The notes beneath the pieces are model-generated. The model was not told the origin of the DNA, did not search any database, and saw only the letters and a list, made by a program, of their open reading frames with translations. Below, one piece after another: positions 14,028-15,323 of a DNA stretch of 15,323 nt (the stretch's first letter is position 1; each line of letters starts with the position of its first letter). Origin of the DNA: Thermoplasmata archaeon (GTDB lineage Archaea > Thermoplasmatota > Thermoplasmata > Thermoplasmatales > Thermoplasmataceae); assembly GCA_021833045.1 (NCBI GenBank), contig JAKBGP010000031.1:1-15323 (forward strand), in the 5' to 3' direction. The translations under genes were made by a program, and so were the position numbers.

Positions 14028-15306
14028 TTTCATCATAAGTCTTGGAATTTTCATATTTACCCTAAGTCTTGTAATTAAGAAGCCAAAGGGAATTCAAATT
14101 GGATACTCAGCATCAATCGGAGCAATAATAACAGTTTTAGCTGGTTTCACAACATTTGTGGATTTCTTAAATGTTGTATCGATTGTCTGGAACGCAACCC
14201 TGACATTTGTATCCGTCGTGATTATAGCACTGGTATTTGATGAAGCAGGGGTTTTCGAATATCTTGCGACAAAGATACTCAATTATTCAGGTGGATCGGG
14301 AAAGAGATTATTCATACTAGTAATCCTGGTGGGATCTTTTATTTCAGCCTTTTTTGCCAACGATGGTACGGCCCTCGTTTTAACCCCGGTGATAGTGGCC
14401 CTTCTGTACAGGATAGGTCTTGATAAGAAAGCTATATTCGCTTATATAATGGCAGTTGGCTTCATAGCTGACTCTGCCAGTATCCCATTTCTGGTTAGTA
14501 ATCTTGTAAATATTATAGCAGCCACATATTTTGGAATAGATTTCTTTCCTTATATGGAGGTAATGATAGTCCCCGATCTGGTGAGCATTATTGTGAGCCT
14601 CCTATTTCTTTTAATTTATTTCAGAAAGTCAATACCCGTTAAAATCCCAAAAAAAGTTGAGTTCAGGAATGAGGATATCAAAGATCCTGTAATTTTTAAA
14701 CTTTTCTTTCCAGTAATCATTAGTCTTGTGGTACTATATTCAGTAGGTGGAATCTATAATATTCCAGTCTCAATAGTTGCCATGCCGGCAGCAGTTTTCA
14801 TGTTGCTACTTGCTAGGAAAAACGGAAAAATAGATTATGTAAAGCCTGTGAAAGAAGCCCCATGGCAGATTATCCTTTTCTCTCTTGGAATGTACATAGT
14901 GGTCTATGCACTTGCAACAAATGGGATGGTTTTTTACATGGCAAAGGCAGTAGGGTACTTTCAATCATTCCCCTTTGGTATGAATTTTGTTATGACCGGA
15001 TTCCTGTTTGCACTCACAGCCTCTATAATGAATAATCTTCCTTCAGTATTGCTGGGTGATCTTACACTACAGCACCTTCACATATCTGGAATAATTCTAC
15101 TGACAAATGCAGTAGGCAATGACATAGGGCCAAAATTTACACCCATAGGATCTCTGGCGACTCTCGTATGGCTATATATGCTGGATCGAAAGGCCAAGAT
15201 AAAGATAAATACGATTGAATATATGAAACTGGGACTTATTGTAGGTATTCCCGTTCTGTTTATTACGCTGATGACACTTTACGTGGAAAGTATTATCGTT
15301 CTCTAA
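14014..15306 (+). CDS. arsB: ArsB-type arsenite efflux permease
   Basis: ArsB is a cytoplasmic-membrane carrier that exports arsenite (or antimonite) using the membrane potential or proton gradient. The 430-residue protein is hydrophobic throughout, with about 10-12 predicted helices in two halves, as in the ArsB/NhaD (IT) superfamily. Family hallmarks are SAFFANDGTALVLTPVIVAL (about 110-129) and, in the second half, TASIMNNLPSVLL and the NAVGNDIGPKFTPIGSLATL segment, which is close to classical ArsB. The start is GTG 14014, overlapping arsC by 14 bases. No arsA ATPase gene is present in the window, so the pump would work as a secondary carrier, which ArsB can do. The gene ends 17 bases before the window edge, so further operon members cannot be excluded. 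Confidence 0.93.
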   Translation: MNLVDFIISLGIFIFTLSLVIKKPKGIQIGYSASIGAIITVLAGFTTFVDFLNVVSIVWNATLTFVSVVIIALVFDEAGVFEYLATKILNYSGGSGKRLFILVILVGSFISAFFANDGTALVLTPVIVALLYRIGLDKKAIFAYIMAVGFIADSASIPFLVSNLVNIIAATYFGIDFFPYMEVMIVPDLVSIIVSLLFLLIYFRKSIPVKIPKKVEFRNEDIKDPVIFKLFFPVIISLVVLYSVGGIYNIPVSIVAMPAAVFMLLLARKNGKIDYVKPVKEAPWQIILFSLGMYIVVYALATNGMVFYMAKAVGYFQSFPFGMNFVMTGFLFALTASIMNNLPSVLLGDLTLQHLHISGIILLTNAVGNDIGPKFTPIGSLATLVWLYMLDRKAKIKINTIEYMKLGLIVGIPVLFITLMTLYVESIIVL

Positions 15307-15323
15307 ATTTTTCTGGCATATCT

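Overview
The window looks like chromosomal DNA of an acidophilic archaeon of the Thermoplasmatales type. The evidence is a low-GC genome, a Dph2-type diphthamide gene, an archaeal MiaB-like tRNA methylthiotransferase, a tRNA-Ser without an encoded CCA end, TATA-like boxes about 26 bases upstream of several ATG codons (leaderless transcripts), and a secreted protein resembling acid-active glutamic peptidases. The genus cannot be fixed from sequence alone.

Bases 1-6300 are mostly housekeeping. They hold the 3' half of imidazolonepropionase (hutI, histidine degradation), then dph2 (EF-2 diphthamide). Converging on dph2 with an 11-base overlap is a radical-SAM tRNA methylthiotransferase, preceded on the same strand by a metal-dependent amidohydrolase of unknown substrate. 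A class I methyltransferase is transcribed divergently from the amidohydrolase. It converges on aspartate ammonia-lyase (aspA), with a strong inverted repeat between the two stop codons. After a 480-base gap come a universal stress protein and tRNA-Ser(GGA).

Bases 7381-13172 look like an accessory island beside the tRNA gene. First is a decayed minus-strand gene with one frameshift and two in-frame stops. Next is a secreted protein whose conserved positions match the G1 (eqolisin) glutamic peptidases; its signal peptide is joined to a textbook leaderless promoter only if one base is added to an A7 run. Divergent from it is a three-gene ABC transporter operon: one ATPase and two paralogous ABC-2 permeases. 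Each permease carries an ectodomain of roughly 250 residues, rich in N-glycosylation sequons. This peptidase-like protein plus ectodomain transporter is the least conventional part of the window.

Bases 13289-15306 are a compact arsenic-resistance operon: arsR (with an ELCVCD metal site), a low-molecular-weight-phosphatase-type arsenate reductase (arsC) and an ArsB arsenite permease. The reading frames overlap end to start. A near-perfect inverted repeat across the arsR start codon is a good candidate for an autoregulatory operator.
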